From: Setaria digitata
Lineage: Eukaryota; Nematoda; Chromadorea; Rhabditida; Setariidae
Length of the DNA: 64,000 nt
Direction: 5' to 3'
NCBI GenBank assembly: GCA_003640385.1
Contig: RCAB01000067.1
Coordinates: forward strand, 141,550 to 205,549
Within the stretch, counting starts at the first letter, position 1. Each line of letters opens with the position of its first letter. Both the position numbers and the translations under genes were made by a program. This document shows positions 11,410-23,800 of the stretch, one piece after another. The notes beneath the pieces are model-generated. The model did no database searches and was not told the DNA's origin. It was given only the letters and a program-made list of their open reading frames with translations.

Positions 11410-14400
11410 TCAATTTCCTTTGATAATAACAATCAGTGCGTCACGATAGGGTCCTGAACATTCCGATTTAATCCAATCAACCAATGGTTTCTTATACATT
11501 TTTTCAAATTCTTCTCGGATAAGTGCCAAATCAATTTCAGATCTTGAAACGATAATGCGTATCAAATGATTATCAGCTGTGCCAAGACCCTGAAAAGATA
11601 AAAAATGAGAAGTTCAGTGATGAAATAAACCACTCCCTTTCTTTTTCAAATTGAGACTTAAGCTAAGGAAAAAAGAAATGTATTTATGATATCATAAATT
11701 GAAGAAATAAAAATTTGTTTATTAATTCCTCTTATTATTTTCCACTGAAGTTTATATCTCCTAATTTCTATTTAGTATTATTTCATTTAACTAAATTGAA
11801 GAATTACAAGTGAAAAAAAAATTGCACTACCAAAACCATTTAATAGCAAGTAAGAAACGCGACAAACGAATAATTACAAATAATTCGCGTTACCGCCGAT
11901 GACAACAAAATTCTGATTCATTTAAACTTAAATATATCGTATAAAAACAATCATAAGTGTCTATTCGTATGTTTGCGCCATCAAACAGTTGAAAGTTAAA
12001 AGCAAAAAAAAAAATTTTACTGAATATCTTTTGGGATGGTATTTCTCTCTTTTCATATGAATTTTAACCTAGCGTTTTATTCTTCAGTAAAAAAAAAGTG
12101 CTATTTGATGATTCTGTAGCATTTATCCTCTGAAAAAAAAAAAGAAAAAAATTAAAAATAAATGCAGATAATAAAACCTAAGTCCAGACATATTTAAGTT
12201 CATGAACCGCTAACAATTTTAATTATCTTTCTTCCGCAGGATTTTATATTTTGTATTGAACGATAACATTTTTAGTAAAAAACAAACATAAAATATCTAA
12301 TTTACCTTCATGGCATCATATAATTGTTTGGCGAAGAAACGTGGCTTATTTTGGATACTGTCAATCAGAGCCAAATAGGCTATTTTTGCATCACCACCGA
12401 AAACTCTCTGCAAATACGCCGAAGTGTATTTCTGATTCAAGTAGATTGACGTTAATCAAATTTTACATTCGAAATCATTTTTAAACGTTGCTTCAAATGG
12501 AAGATGGAAATTTATACAAAATACCGTGGAAATTTTCGATTTCAGCTTTCAAAACTACTAATCTTTTCTGCTCGACACAATTATTAAATAAAAATGTTCA
12601 ATACGGATAATATAGGATCTGCACTGTCATGGATGCTTTCATTCAAAACTAATATTAAGTTTAGTTTTATTTCTTTGGTAAAGTTTCCTTGCTAATCGTT
12701 AAAAATACTCACAGTAAGGACAAAATTATAGTAATATCAGAAGTACTTAGAAATTTCAGCAAAAAATATGACTGAGTCAAAGTGTGATTAATTACTTCAA
12801 CTAGATTGGTCACACAAAAGTTCCATGCAACCTTATTTGCAGGATGTGAATTAATATTTCTTCCAATTATTGGGAATTTTTAAATTTACCTCAACAGCCG
12901 CTGTTAATGGTTCACCGGTCATACTTTGATATTCACTGAACAGCTTTTGGATTTGCCGAAAATTGTCCTGACTCAAGGCCAATTTAAAAGCTTCCTTGTC
13001 TGGTTTCTCTTTTTTTTCCTTATTGCCGAACATTCGCTTCGCCACCTTTAAATATTAAAAAATTTCCTATTAATTTTAAGATTTTGCCTCGCGTCACTTT
13101 CCCTTTTTCCTTTCATTTAAAATAACAATTGTTATTACTGTCATTTAAATATCAAAATATAATCTTTCGATCTTACGGTGATCCAATCTTTGCCGGTTTC
13201 ATGCATTCATTTCATACTTATTAAACACATAGTCTGTACCGAGAGAAAAAAATCTTGCGAAATCTAAATTGAAATTTATACACTTAATATTATGCCAATC
13301 CAATTATGGGTTTTATTTACTAAAATATCAAAAATGGTAGTCAATCTGTCAAGAATTATAAAAAAAAAAAAATACTATAACGTATTAATTTACTTGTGGT
13401 TATCACCATATTCTCTCAGATATTTTCATCAATAATATTTAAAGAAGAGTAATGATAACAAAAATGATGACAACAAAAATTAGCTAACTTCTCTCGCTTT
13501 TAGATAATTAACGTTGTATGACTGATCACGACGGTTATTAAGTAATGATAAGAGTAATTCCTTGAAATCACCACTTGTATCACCGATNTCTCAGATATTT
13601 TCATCAATAATATTCAAAGAAGAGTAATGATAACAAAAATGATGACAACAAAAATTAGCTAACTTCTCTCGCTTTTAGATAATTAACGTTGTATGACTGA
13701 TCACGACGGTTATTAAGTAATGATAAGAGTAATTCCTTGAAATCACCACTTGTATCACCGATAATATCACTTTCAAGTGTTCTACCGTATTCGTCGTGAT
13801 ATTCATTTTTGATGGCAGTTAATTCATCATCACTTCGAGAACATAAAATATCGATCAATGTTATCTCCGTTGTACCCAAGCCCTTCAAAAATAGTGAAAG
13901 AAGAATCAATTTTTAATGAAAAAATTTTTTCATAAATTAATGTTTAAAAAAAAAAAAGCACAACGAGACATACATACTAGTTTATCGTCTTCCTTTGAAT
14001 ATCTGAATTTTTTGAGCATTCTTTTTGATATCTATCGAGAGATATTAAAAAAAAAATAATTTACTTTAAAAGGTTATTACACTTTTCAATTCGGATATTC
14101 ATAAAATTTTAAGATAATATATACCTTCATGGCTTTTTGCAACTGCATAGCATCATATTTAGCTGGTGTTTCCATCAGGCCGATGATGACATCTTCAAAA
14201 TCGCCCGATAATTCCTTTTTCAACTCATCAATTAAATCCTTCCCATATTTGTTTTTGTATGGTGTACGGATCTAATAAAATGAGTATTATTAGTACTGAT
14301 CAACAAGCTAAAAAACAGAAACAAATGAAGGCTAGTAAACAATAAAGATAAACAAGAATTTAAAAATTGAAATTGAAATGGCCAAAAATCGTTATCAGTC

Positions 14401-15199
14401 ATGTTTAAATGTTGTCATTTTGTAAGATACAATCAAACATCATCGAAACGATTGGTGCCGAGTTTGAGATACTAATTTTGTAATGAATGTTGAGGAATTT
14501 AATTGAATTAACCCACAATCAATCTTCAGTTTATTACTTAAACAAACTGATGAAGTTTGCCGTTTCCTTAACACTTTTTGCAGATATAATCTTTCTTATC
14601 ATGCTTTTTCCTACTGAAGTGATTCTTATTATCGGTTGAAAGTATTATTGTTCAATTACTCCACGAAAATTTCCTCCTGCTCATTGCTAATTATAAAGGG
14701 AATAATATCTAGCAATCTTAATTACACAATAAGTTATGGAGTTGATAATGACTGATAATCATTACTGAAATTCTGCGGTAATTTTTTCTCATTAAACTGC
14801 AACAATATTATTTATTTTAACTTTTTGTTTAGTACCATTTATTCATTATTTATTCGTCCATTCCCAACGTGATCGCATATAATTTATTGAAGAAAGTGCA
14901 TAATTTTGGTAATTTTACTGAACAATTTAATTAAAAATGCGTCAAAATGAATAAAACGACTTCACGAAATAAATTTTTATGGAATGAAAAAAAAAAAAAA
15001 AAAAACTCCTGAAATTAAAAAAACGAAAAAACAAAATTGATACCATTTGACGCTGTGCATTGTTACAATGAGCAATGACCTGAATGACTCGGTATTTATC
15101 ACAACCTGAACCTTTCATTGCATCATACAATATATCAGCTGATGCTTCAGCATTGAAATCAAATTTTGGCTTAATTGTTCCATAAAATTCATATGACAT
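11410..15199 (-). CDS. Annexin paralogue B, calcium sites largely intact
   Basis: Six exons: 15199-15044, 14271-14125, 13882-13664, 13045-12890, 12431-12306, 11589-11410. All are phase 0 and encode 327 residues. The four annexin repeats are complete. Repeat 1 has GSGC at 30-33 and QRQM. Repeat 2 has GLGT at 102-105 with cap Asp144 in GDTSG. Repeat 3 lacks a GxGT loop (KPDKEAF). Repeat 4 has GLGT at 269-272, SRSEIDLALIREEF and an acidic cap Glu at 311. This predicts Ca2+-dependent binding to acidic phospholipid through repeats 1, 2 and 4, on cytosolic membrane faces or, as reported for some parasite annexins, outside the cell. Exon borders coincide with annexin A downstream, and both genes are on the same strand. 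A TTTATAG acceptor lies 17 nt before the ATG. The donor after exon 3 is GTTAGC. The left part of exon 3 is repeated at 13499-13587 by an assembly overlap. Confidence 0.92.
13419..13757. repeat. N-joined duplicate of annexin B exon 3 end
   Basis: Sequence 13419-13587 repeats as 13589-13757 around an N at 13588, with a single visible difference (TATTTAAAG versus TATTCAAAG). The left copy carries a truncated duplicate of exon 3 and its donor. This is almost certainly two overlapping contigs or alleles, not a duplicated exon. Confidence 0.85.
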
Positions 15200-16845
15200 T
15201 TTGTAGTGCAGTCCTATAAATCAGTTTTAAAAAATACGAAAAAAATTAAAGAGGTTTCCTAAAAAAACTGCGAAGTAATTATTTTTCATATTCTTTATAA
15301 TATGTGCAACAGGAAAAAATAAGAATAATAATTTATGATGCAGTGAAAAGAAATTCGGACAAATCAGATTTTTCGAAATTCACATGCATATATATTGGTA
15401 TTGGTCAAGAATTTTGATTATTTCCCCTGGACTAAGTACCAATTTTGGAAGCATCCAGTAAAGGAATTAACTTTTTAATGATGGAGGAAAGAAAGCAGTT
15501 GTTTTGTAGTTATTTTTCAAGTTAAAAAAAATTGAATTGTTTTAGAGTAACTGAAATGAGAAATCAACAAACGAGTTGAAGCTTCACAAAAAATGAGTAA
15601 AATCCTCTCAACACACCTCATGCAAATTACAAAAACAATTTGTAATTACAAAAACAATCCGGTTTGTGCAAATATTTTTTGTTTGTACAGAAAAGAGAAG
15701 CTGTTTACATTGATTTAATCTATATAGTACAAAGCATCTTTTATGATAAGAGGAAAAGAATAAACTTTCAAGTACTTATTGTTTCAAAAACTTGAGCAGT
15801 ATAATATATAATAGTTGGAAAGAAGAAAAAATAATGGTAGAAATTATATAAGCTGGATAAATCATCTTTCTCTTTTGTATATAGTCCGGTTCCAATAATA
15901 TAAAGATTAAAATGTCTTAGATAATGTCATATTTTAAGTGAAATCAAATAATTTAAAGTCCAAAATAAAAAAAAAAAACTTTTCACACATGAAAGAAATA
16001 CTGAAAAATCCAGACACTTCTTCTTTTTTTTATTCCTGGGACAGTTTAAAAGAAAAATAGAATTTTTCAAAAAAAAAAAGGAAGAAAGAAGAAGAGAAAA
16101 GTCTCAGTTTAACTGCAGCGACCTCTGAAGTTCAAATCTTTATAGCTAAACTGAGAGGAAAAAAACATGTCAATAGCAATCTAAATTTCTTTTTTTTTCG
16201 AATATTTTATGACCTTTTCCAATCAATTTGAGAAAAATCTGAGCCAAAACTTCTGGAGGACACACAGGCACAAGATCTCAGAAAACTGCATTTGAACCTG
16301 AACTGACCTTTCAAAATTGCAACATATTTTTGATTTTGAGAGAATTTGAATCAATTAGAAACTTCCTATTTTCTTACGACAGTGGATTTATATAGAAAAA
16401 AGAAATTGAAACTGCTTATTCGACTAGTAAACGTGGCAAATGTGTAGAGGAGGACCCTAGGCCAATGCTTACTGCAAGCCAGCCTGCTGGAAAGTGTACT
16501 TGAATGGAGTCAATATATTTAACAGAGCTTTACTGGAATGATATACAGAAGGAAGGAAGCGGTAAAACAGGATGATTGGCCTGCAAGCCCATCCACGAGC
16601 TTGTCTCTATGCAAGCCTATCAGTATGGAGCCAATTATCGTACAAGCCTATCAGCGTGCAATCGGGGATCCGATAAATGATTGTAGTTAACATTGCTATC
16701 TCATAATGACTCATCGTTCGATCATTTTTATAGAAGAAAAGGAAGCTGAAAATGTACTTGCACGACAAAAATCGATCAAATGTTGGCGTCACATTCCAAA
16801 TCAATTCTCTTTCATCCCTTTTCTTTGCTAAAAGGATAGTAACTA

Positions 16846-16957
16846 TCAGCTACGGTATCACTGATACCACGAGTGTCACATGATAAGTGTCACACTGTCA
16901 CACGCAACTCACAGCTGATAACACGAGCATGATAAGTGTCACACGCAAGTTGTGACT
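16846..16957. repeat. Small direct and inverted repeat cluster
   Basis: GGTATCA (16854-16860) and TGATACC (16862-16868) form an almost loopless perfect inverted repeat. The 16-mer ATGATAAGTGTCACAC occurs at 16880-16895 and again at 16929-16944, with further GTGTCAC copies between. This could be a hairpin, a remnant of a small non-autonomous element, or a protein-binding cluster; the sequence does not decide. Confidence 0.6.
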
Positions 16958-18656
16958 TTTTGTTTTTTATATGAGGACTCCTAGTTTTGCTCAGATCCAT
17001 AAATGACATCTTTTCACTGACTCATGTGAGTGTTTCTGTTAGTACAGGAAGACAAGTAAAAAACAGACTGGCCAAGAAAACGCAGAAGAAGTGCCACTAA
17101 TACACTGCAGTTGAAAACAGATACTACTCAATACGCAGAAATTGAGCGCTTGTCAGTAAGTTAGATGAGAAGACATAGGCCACGTAGGTTCCGAGGTTTC
17201 GATATATACGGTAAGTTTTCAAGCCAACACGCAAACAATGAATGGCTGTGCTTAATAGACAAGAGCCACTAACAATAACAGATTAGAAATGAACTGATTA
17301 AATGGAGAAGAAAATGAAAACATTTAATTTGTAAATCAAAACAGGCGAAAGAGAAAGCGAATAGTTGATGGAATAGCCAAAAGGACGGGCACTGATGTTT
17401 GTTTGAATTTAATCAATTAAAACTAAAAAGAAAGTGATTAAATTATACTAGTGGACTAGAACAGGCTAACAAAAAAATGACTGGATGATAAGAGGCATAG
17501 ACTAGACTAGGCTATACGGAATGAAGACAAGAATGAGGTAAAGTAATACATCAATCAAAATCATTACTTTAGAAATGTTAATGGAACGGGACGGAGTTGT
17601 ACTATTTTAGGAAGAGAACGACTGAAAATGAAGACGAAGGAGGAGAGTTCCGAAGGGGTGACATCGTCGGCGCGTCTAGTCATCAAACATTCACTCTTTA
17701 ACATTGGATGGAAATTTTCGAGAGAGGAAATGGGAAAAGCATGGAACAGGTGATTATCATGATAATAACACTGATAATAAACAATAATAATGAGAGAGAG
17801 GATGCGAGATAATAATTATTAGTGGAAATGATGAATGGAATTGGGACAGGTTGCTTTGGCGAGACTTTTGTAAAACAAACAGAACATCCACTTACTTCAT
17901 TTTTGTTGGTGACAATGTTAATCGTTTAATTTTTGCAAATAAATTAACGAATGCTTAAAACTATCTGTTTATTTTATAAAGATATATAGTAATATCGAGA
18001 AGAAGGAAGATTATAATAGCTATAATAATATTAGTAGTAGCAGTAATATTTATTATAATGACAGTGATCACGAGAATAATGATTAAAACAGTTTTAAAAC
18101 ACTTCTTGATGGCAGAAGAATGTTATAGAAAAAATTACTGAAAATGAAACGGACCAGACATACATGAACATTTTTTTATTTGTTGAAAATATTATAAATA
18201 TTGATTGAAATTTTCTTTATGTTAAAAAAAAAGAATGTCATTTCATTGTAAATTAGTGGAAAATTAGAGAAATTTCAGCTTTCCTTTTAATTTTCCCACC
18301 GTTAATTTGAAAAAAAAAAAAAAAAAAGAAATTTAATAAAAGAATCAATAAAAGTATTTTTCCATTAATGAAATAAATCAATGAAATTGTATTTGAAGTG
18401 CTAAAATTTTGTCACCAATAATTTTCAACCCATTCTCTGTTACTAAGAGTGATGCCGTTATAAGTGAAATATGAATTCGAAACGAAATTATCCAGTTCTT
18501 CGATAAAAAATTCGATTATTGATGCTTTTGCCTGTAATGTTTTTATCATTTTCACAACAGAACGAATAAAATATTAATATATAAATTTATGCATATCAAA
18601 TATATCAGTCAGTCAATGAATGTTTAATTTTATTCATATTTTAAAAATAAAAAAAA

Positions 18657-18918
18657 TACAAGCAATTATTGGTACTGATTTAAATAAATAAAGGAAAAAT
18701 ACAAGCAATTATTAGTACTGATTTAAATAAATAAAGGAAAAATAAAAGCAATTAGTAGTACTGAAAAAGAAAATTAGTAGTACTGATTTAATAAATAAAG
18801 GAAAAATACAAGCAATTAGTAGTACTGAAAAAGAATAGTAGTACTGATTTAATAAATAAAGGAAAAATACAAGCAATTAGTAGTACTGATTTAAATAAAT
18901 AAAGAAAAAATCCAAGCA
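18657..18918. repeat. Minisatellite, 43-bp and about 62-bp units
   Basis: About five copies of a unit that starts AGCAATTA and ends in ATAAATAAAGGAAAAAT. Unit starts at 18661, 18704, 18747, 18811 and 18872 give spacings of 43, 43, 64 and 61. The long units carry an inserted partial duplication around TAGTACTGAAAAAGAA. It is non-coding, in intergenic DNA. Confidence 0.85.
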
Positions 18919-20858
18919 AGAAATACTCATAAAAAAAGAATTTTATATCTGAAAAAAGAAAAAATAAACCGCATATTTGAACAGTTCTCAGAACTTTTAA
19001 ATCTACAATGTACTGCTACTAATAAATTAAAAATGCTGCGAAATAATTTTATGCAAGCGATTGTTTATGCTTTGTTTTTTTTTTTTTTTTTTTTTTTCGC
19101 TTTCTTAAATTAGAAATCTAAAAACCGAAATGTTTTTATCGAAAATTAGTGGAATATGAGGAAATTATAGGGCGAGAAGAGCAAGCTTTATTGACTTATC
19201 TTTAGGAACATTCTTGATTGGACTTAAATCTTGCTTAAAGTGAAAGTATTTTTTTTTCGAATTGAAAGAACTTAAATTCTTTTATATAATTAATTAATTT
19301 CTATTTTTTCGCTTATTTTTGAAACTACATTCTTTTTTTATTATCAAAATTTAGTGAACTGAATATATCCTGTCTGATGGTGTTCAAGATAGAAGTGATG
19401 ATATATGTGACACCTTGATCGGAATTTCATTCTTGTATTCATTTAACTTCAGGAAATGGTTAGCTTAATTGGATGGAATAGTCGAAGCTGCATGAAATGG
19501 ATATAATAAGCAAAGACCGGAAATGGTACTTATATCAGGCTAGTCATTCGCTCAATTATAACCTGTTGCTTTACAACTCTAACGATGATGTTTATGTTTA
19601 CCATTTGCTGCTGAGGATGATCAATTATTTGGACTTCGCTGGAAATGAACTAACTGTGGTTGCTTAACAGTGTATGAAACTAGTGTAAGGCATTAGTCTC
19701 GAGAAATATTCCAATTTATAAAAACATCTATGACTCATCGTCTCTCGTAAATTTCCACTTTTCAATTCGAAGCAATTTAGTGCTTCAAATACGTTACGCT
19801 GAACAATAATTACTCGGTTCATTATGAAATGACTGTTATTAATTAAACAATGAAGAAGAATTAATTACTATGTAACATATACCGAAATATAATCAAAGAA
19901 AAACACTTTATAGAACCATGTTTGTGAGTGGCTACCGGTACTTTGAAACATACAATTATTCCAAAAAAAAAAAAGAGGAAAAAACTTGGCAAGGATGAAA
20001 TGTTAAAAATTCCGAAAAAAAATGGAAAAGAAAATGTTTCAAGTTGAATTATTGACTTTTGGATAGAATATTGTTAGTGCATTTTTGAAGCTTTCCAAAG
20101 AATGTATTGATTTTAAAGTGAACTGGCATAATTTGGCATGTAAAAATTAACGGTTTTTTTTTTTATTCTAAAAAACTTTTAGCCCATGTTGAAAAATAAT
20201 CACTTTTTTGCCTTTTATACTTTAAATTTAGACCCCTAATGACTCTTTTTTGGGGTGAAATTAATTAAAATTCGAGTTTACAAATTTTCAAAATCAAAAA
20301 TATATCGTCAGAAGGCACAAAAATACAATTTCTTCAAACGTTTTCCTCTCGCCGATGCTTTTTTTGACGTTCATTAACTAAAACTGACAACATGGAATGA
20401 AAGATGAAGGGCTTTGTACGGAAAAAAAAATGGCAAGAAAACTGACATCAACACAGTAAGCTGGAAATTAAAATAACTAATAAACAAATGGATATAAAGC
20501 AGAAAAAATATTTCAATTCACAGATTATGGAAAGTTCAGTAAAAAGAAATACGCTAAGACTTTACAGTAATACTGACAGCACATTATCCTGAAACTGTTT
20601 TGATCCGCCTGTTCAAAATTCTTTTTTTTTTTGTCCAATTTTTTTCTTTTATCTTATTATTTCATCAAAAAATGCATTTTTCCGCTTCTCCCCAAATTGC
20701 GTTTTTTCAGCCTCAATTTTCAAATTGCTTTCATTTTCATTTTCAGTTTCACTCTTTTTTTTTAATTCGATATTCTCATAGTGTTTCTGAGTCACTTTGT
20801 AAATTTACACAAATAGTATTTTCCAAATGATATTGGTGTAGGATAATCCGGAAATACA

Positions 20859-23800
20859 CTAAAGAACAATCGGAATTTGCTGATCACTGGTTGTTGCTGG
20901 CTGATTATCGTTTAATATCAAATTACTTGACGGTGAATTACCGATACCCAATGCCTGATGGACAGCCTGCGCGGGAATTCCACCATATCGTATTGGCTGG
21001 ACATTATTCTGAAATTTATTTTTTAAAAACCTTGAAAAGTCTAAAAAAAAAAAAAACAGAAAAGGTAAAATAAAGCCTATGGCTCGCCAATTCTTATTTG
21101 AAATTGAACTATTTGAAAGTTAGTTAACTGTGCCAATCTCTGAATCATTTAATTCGGACTTATTTTCTTTTCCAGATTCATATTTTTGCCGAAACCTCTC
21201 ACCAAGGGTTTTAGCAATTCTTGGTTGGAATATACTAAGAGTGAGATTTAAAAGCAACCTGACATGTTGTTGGCAATGGTACCATATCCAATTTTCCATT
21301 CTTATAGTCGGCCACGAATTCGGCAACAATTTCGGCGCTTACATCCGGCTTTTCACAGATACACATCCGACTGACCGTTGCATCGAGAATAACAATAACC
21401 GGTAATTCAGCATTACCAAGTCCTAATCCTTCGAGGATGAAGTCACACAATGGATCTTCGCCCGTATAGAAGATTTGCAATGGATCGGCCCATGGAGGTA
21501 CTGATAAATCCGATGAGATCGAGCTAATTTTATATGAATTATTTAATGTTCCAATTTTGAAGAATTCAGAAATTTTATTTTTCTTCAGTTCGATCAGTGA
21601 CAATTCCAAAATAAAAATTTTTCATGCTATACAGCTTGGAAGGACAATGCCACAGCTTTTATATTACCAACCATAGATTTCCTATATTAGTTTGAATAAC
21701 AAAAATCAAATCCAAATGTAAATTAATACCTATTTACTGAATTAGTAGAATATGTTAGATTACTAGAATCACCATTCCCATTAGCATTACTATCACTGTT
21801 ATCAGTTTCCTTTGATGATGACTGCTTAAGTGATTCCTTCCGTTCTCGAAAAAGTGATTCAGCAGTTGTTCGTAAAACTTCCATTGAGAAAGTAACATCA
21901 TCTGGTGAACCTTCTACAAACATCATTTTCCTTTTTCTTTTACAACTATTTATAATAAAATCATTTAAATTTAAAGGAGAAAGCGTGAAGGAAAACGAAT
22001 CTTCAACAAAAATTCCTTCAACACTGATAAAATGAATTAGCAAAAGTATTTACCGGTAAATAACACCAACGAAGGCTCATCTCTTAGTCGGCATAACGTG
22101 TTTTCTGTTAATTCATATAACGGTAATGGACCCCATGGAAATAAACTACCAGATGGATCACTAAGCAATACGTTACGCCCATGCCTTGTTATCAGACGAT
22201 TCTCTTCGTTTAGTATTAAAAATGCCGGGATGCCTAAAAATTACATTTGAAAAATGCATCACGATATGTGCTGCTACATCCAATATATTCCTAAATTGAA
22301 AATCATTTCTCGAAAATGGAAAAGAAAGTGGGAAAGAGAGAAAATGATTGGATAAAAAAGGAGCTACATGCATTTTTAATGAAATTTTGATTCCATATTA
22401 AAAGGATTCCAAAACTTTAAATACAGTATACTTTTCTCTTAATCGCTCTTGCTGTGCAATTCCCACCTGCATATTCATATTCCTAATTCAAGTTCTCATA
22501 ACACTATCGTTAGATTCACGTTTACGTGTCATTTGTACGTGTTCTATTCTTATTTCTTGTCAGATATGGATGATTGATTGTTGAATATTTCAAATATGAA
22601 ACTTACCATTGACGCTATACAAACGAGTTAGCTGAGTTGTCTTTTGTGGATCATACGGAAATGCTAACCAAGGCATCGTTAAGAAATGATGCTCAAATGA
22701 TTCTTGTGACCTGAAACATTTGATATAACCGATAATTTAATATCTAACTGATTAATTAAATATTTAAACATCCATTTTGAGTGCGTTAATTTTTGTCATT
22801 ATAAATTTACAATTCATCATTCCAAGGGCGTTTATATCTCTTCCTGCCTTGACTTGAGTCAATCATTTCAACATGTAATTAAGGAAATCATAAGCACATG
22901 AAAATTAATGCAATTTTAAATTGTGAATTAATTTACTAAACTTAAAAGTCTAACTGGTCGACGAAGAGTACCATTTACCAAATTCCTATATGATGTGAAC
23001 TTATTCCCTGACTGAAAAATATTCTCAAATATATTATTAAGTGATTTAATTACTACTCACATAATTATAGGCAAGAAATTTCGTAAAACATTTACCTGTC
23101 TGATGAGCAAAAAAATATTTCAAAGGGGACCCCGGCATTTTTGAGCGATTCATAGCAAGAGACCAACTGCTGCGAGAATGATCGACACGGTGGACACTGA
23201 AGTAAACTTTTTTCAAAAATTATATTCATTACCTGTAGAGTGTGCAATAAGTATAAAATGGGAACAAAAAGATGATACATACCCAGTTGGCACCGAAATA
23301 TAGTCCCTTAACAGTTGAAGTTAAATTCTTAAAATCTTCTGTTACTATTTCTCTGGTACCATCTGTTCTTTTGCAATTCCTCAGTACAGGACCTTGAAAG
23401 AGCTCTTCTGGTGTCGCATTACACCTTTAATAAAATTATTTCCCAAATACCATAAGTATAAAATTACTAAATATAAAGGATACTTTACAGTTAGAAAAAA
23501 AAAAAGCAGAATTACTGAAAAGATTAACTGTGAACTGACTGTAATCAAACAATCTGTCTGCATAATTTAAACATATAGCCTATATGAACTAGACGTTTAT
23601 AATTGATTAAATCAATCTAAATATAAGTTTATGAAGAAGAATATAACTTAGCAATCATACTAGCATTGCAGCAAATCAGTTGTAGAAATCAATCATGACC
23701 AATTTGAAAATTTTTAGTAAAATTTAAAACAAGAAATTTAAGCAAAACTAAATAATACCACGGGAAATTTACACCATTCGGATCATCTTGCAACAGACGC

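Larger units (their letters stand above)
15200..20858. other. Intergenic region upstream of annexin B
   Basis: About 5.7 kb with no supported gene. It contains purine-rich and TAA/ATT-rich simple sequence (for example 17990-18090), a repeat cluster at 16846-16957, a minisatellite at 18657-18918 and a 20+ nt poly-T run near 19080. The part at 16440-17900 is richer in G and C than its surroundings and contains a 45-nt exon-like piece at 17111-17155, but no frame connects to anything. Confidence 0.5.

Noticed and set aside
13499..13587. Second copy of annexin B exon 3 end as a real duplicated exon
   Set aside because: The copy boundary is an N and the copies are near-identical through intron sequence, as expected for an assembly overlap.
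17111..17155. 45-nt exon-like piece with CTGCAG acceptor and GTAAGT donor
   Set aside because: No neighbouring exon in phase and no homology. It could be an untranslated RNA exon, but this is unsupported.
21235..21282. 48-nt intron from GTACCA to CTCTTAG in nucleoredoxin
   Set aside because: Plausible size, but it leads to a stop after seven codons and does not reach the downstream exon frame.
21130..21405. 91-codon + strand frame
   Set aside because: Antisense shadow of nucleoredoxin exons 10 and 11.
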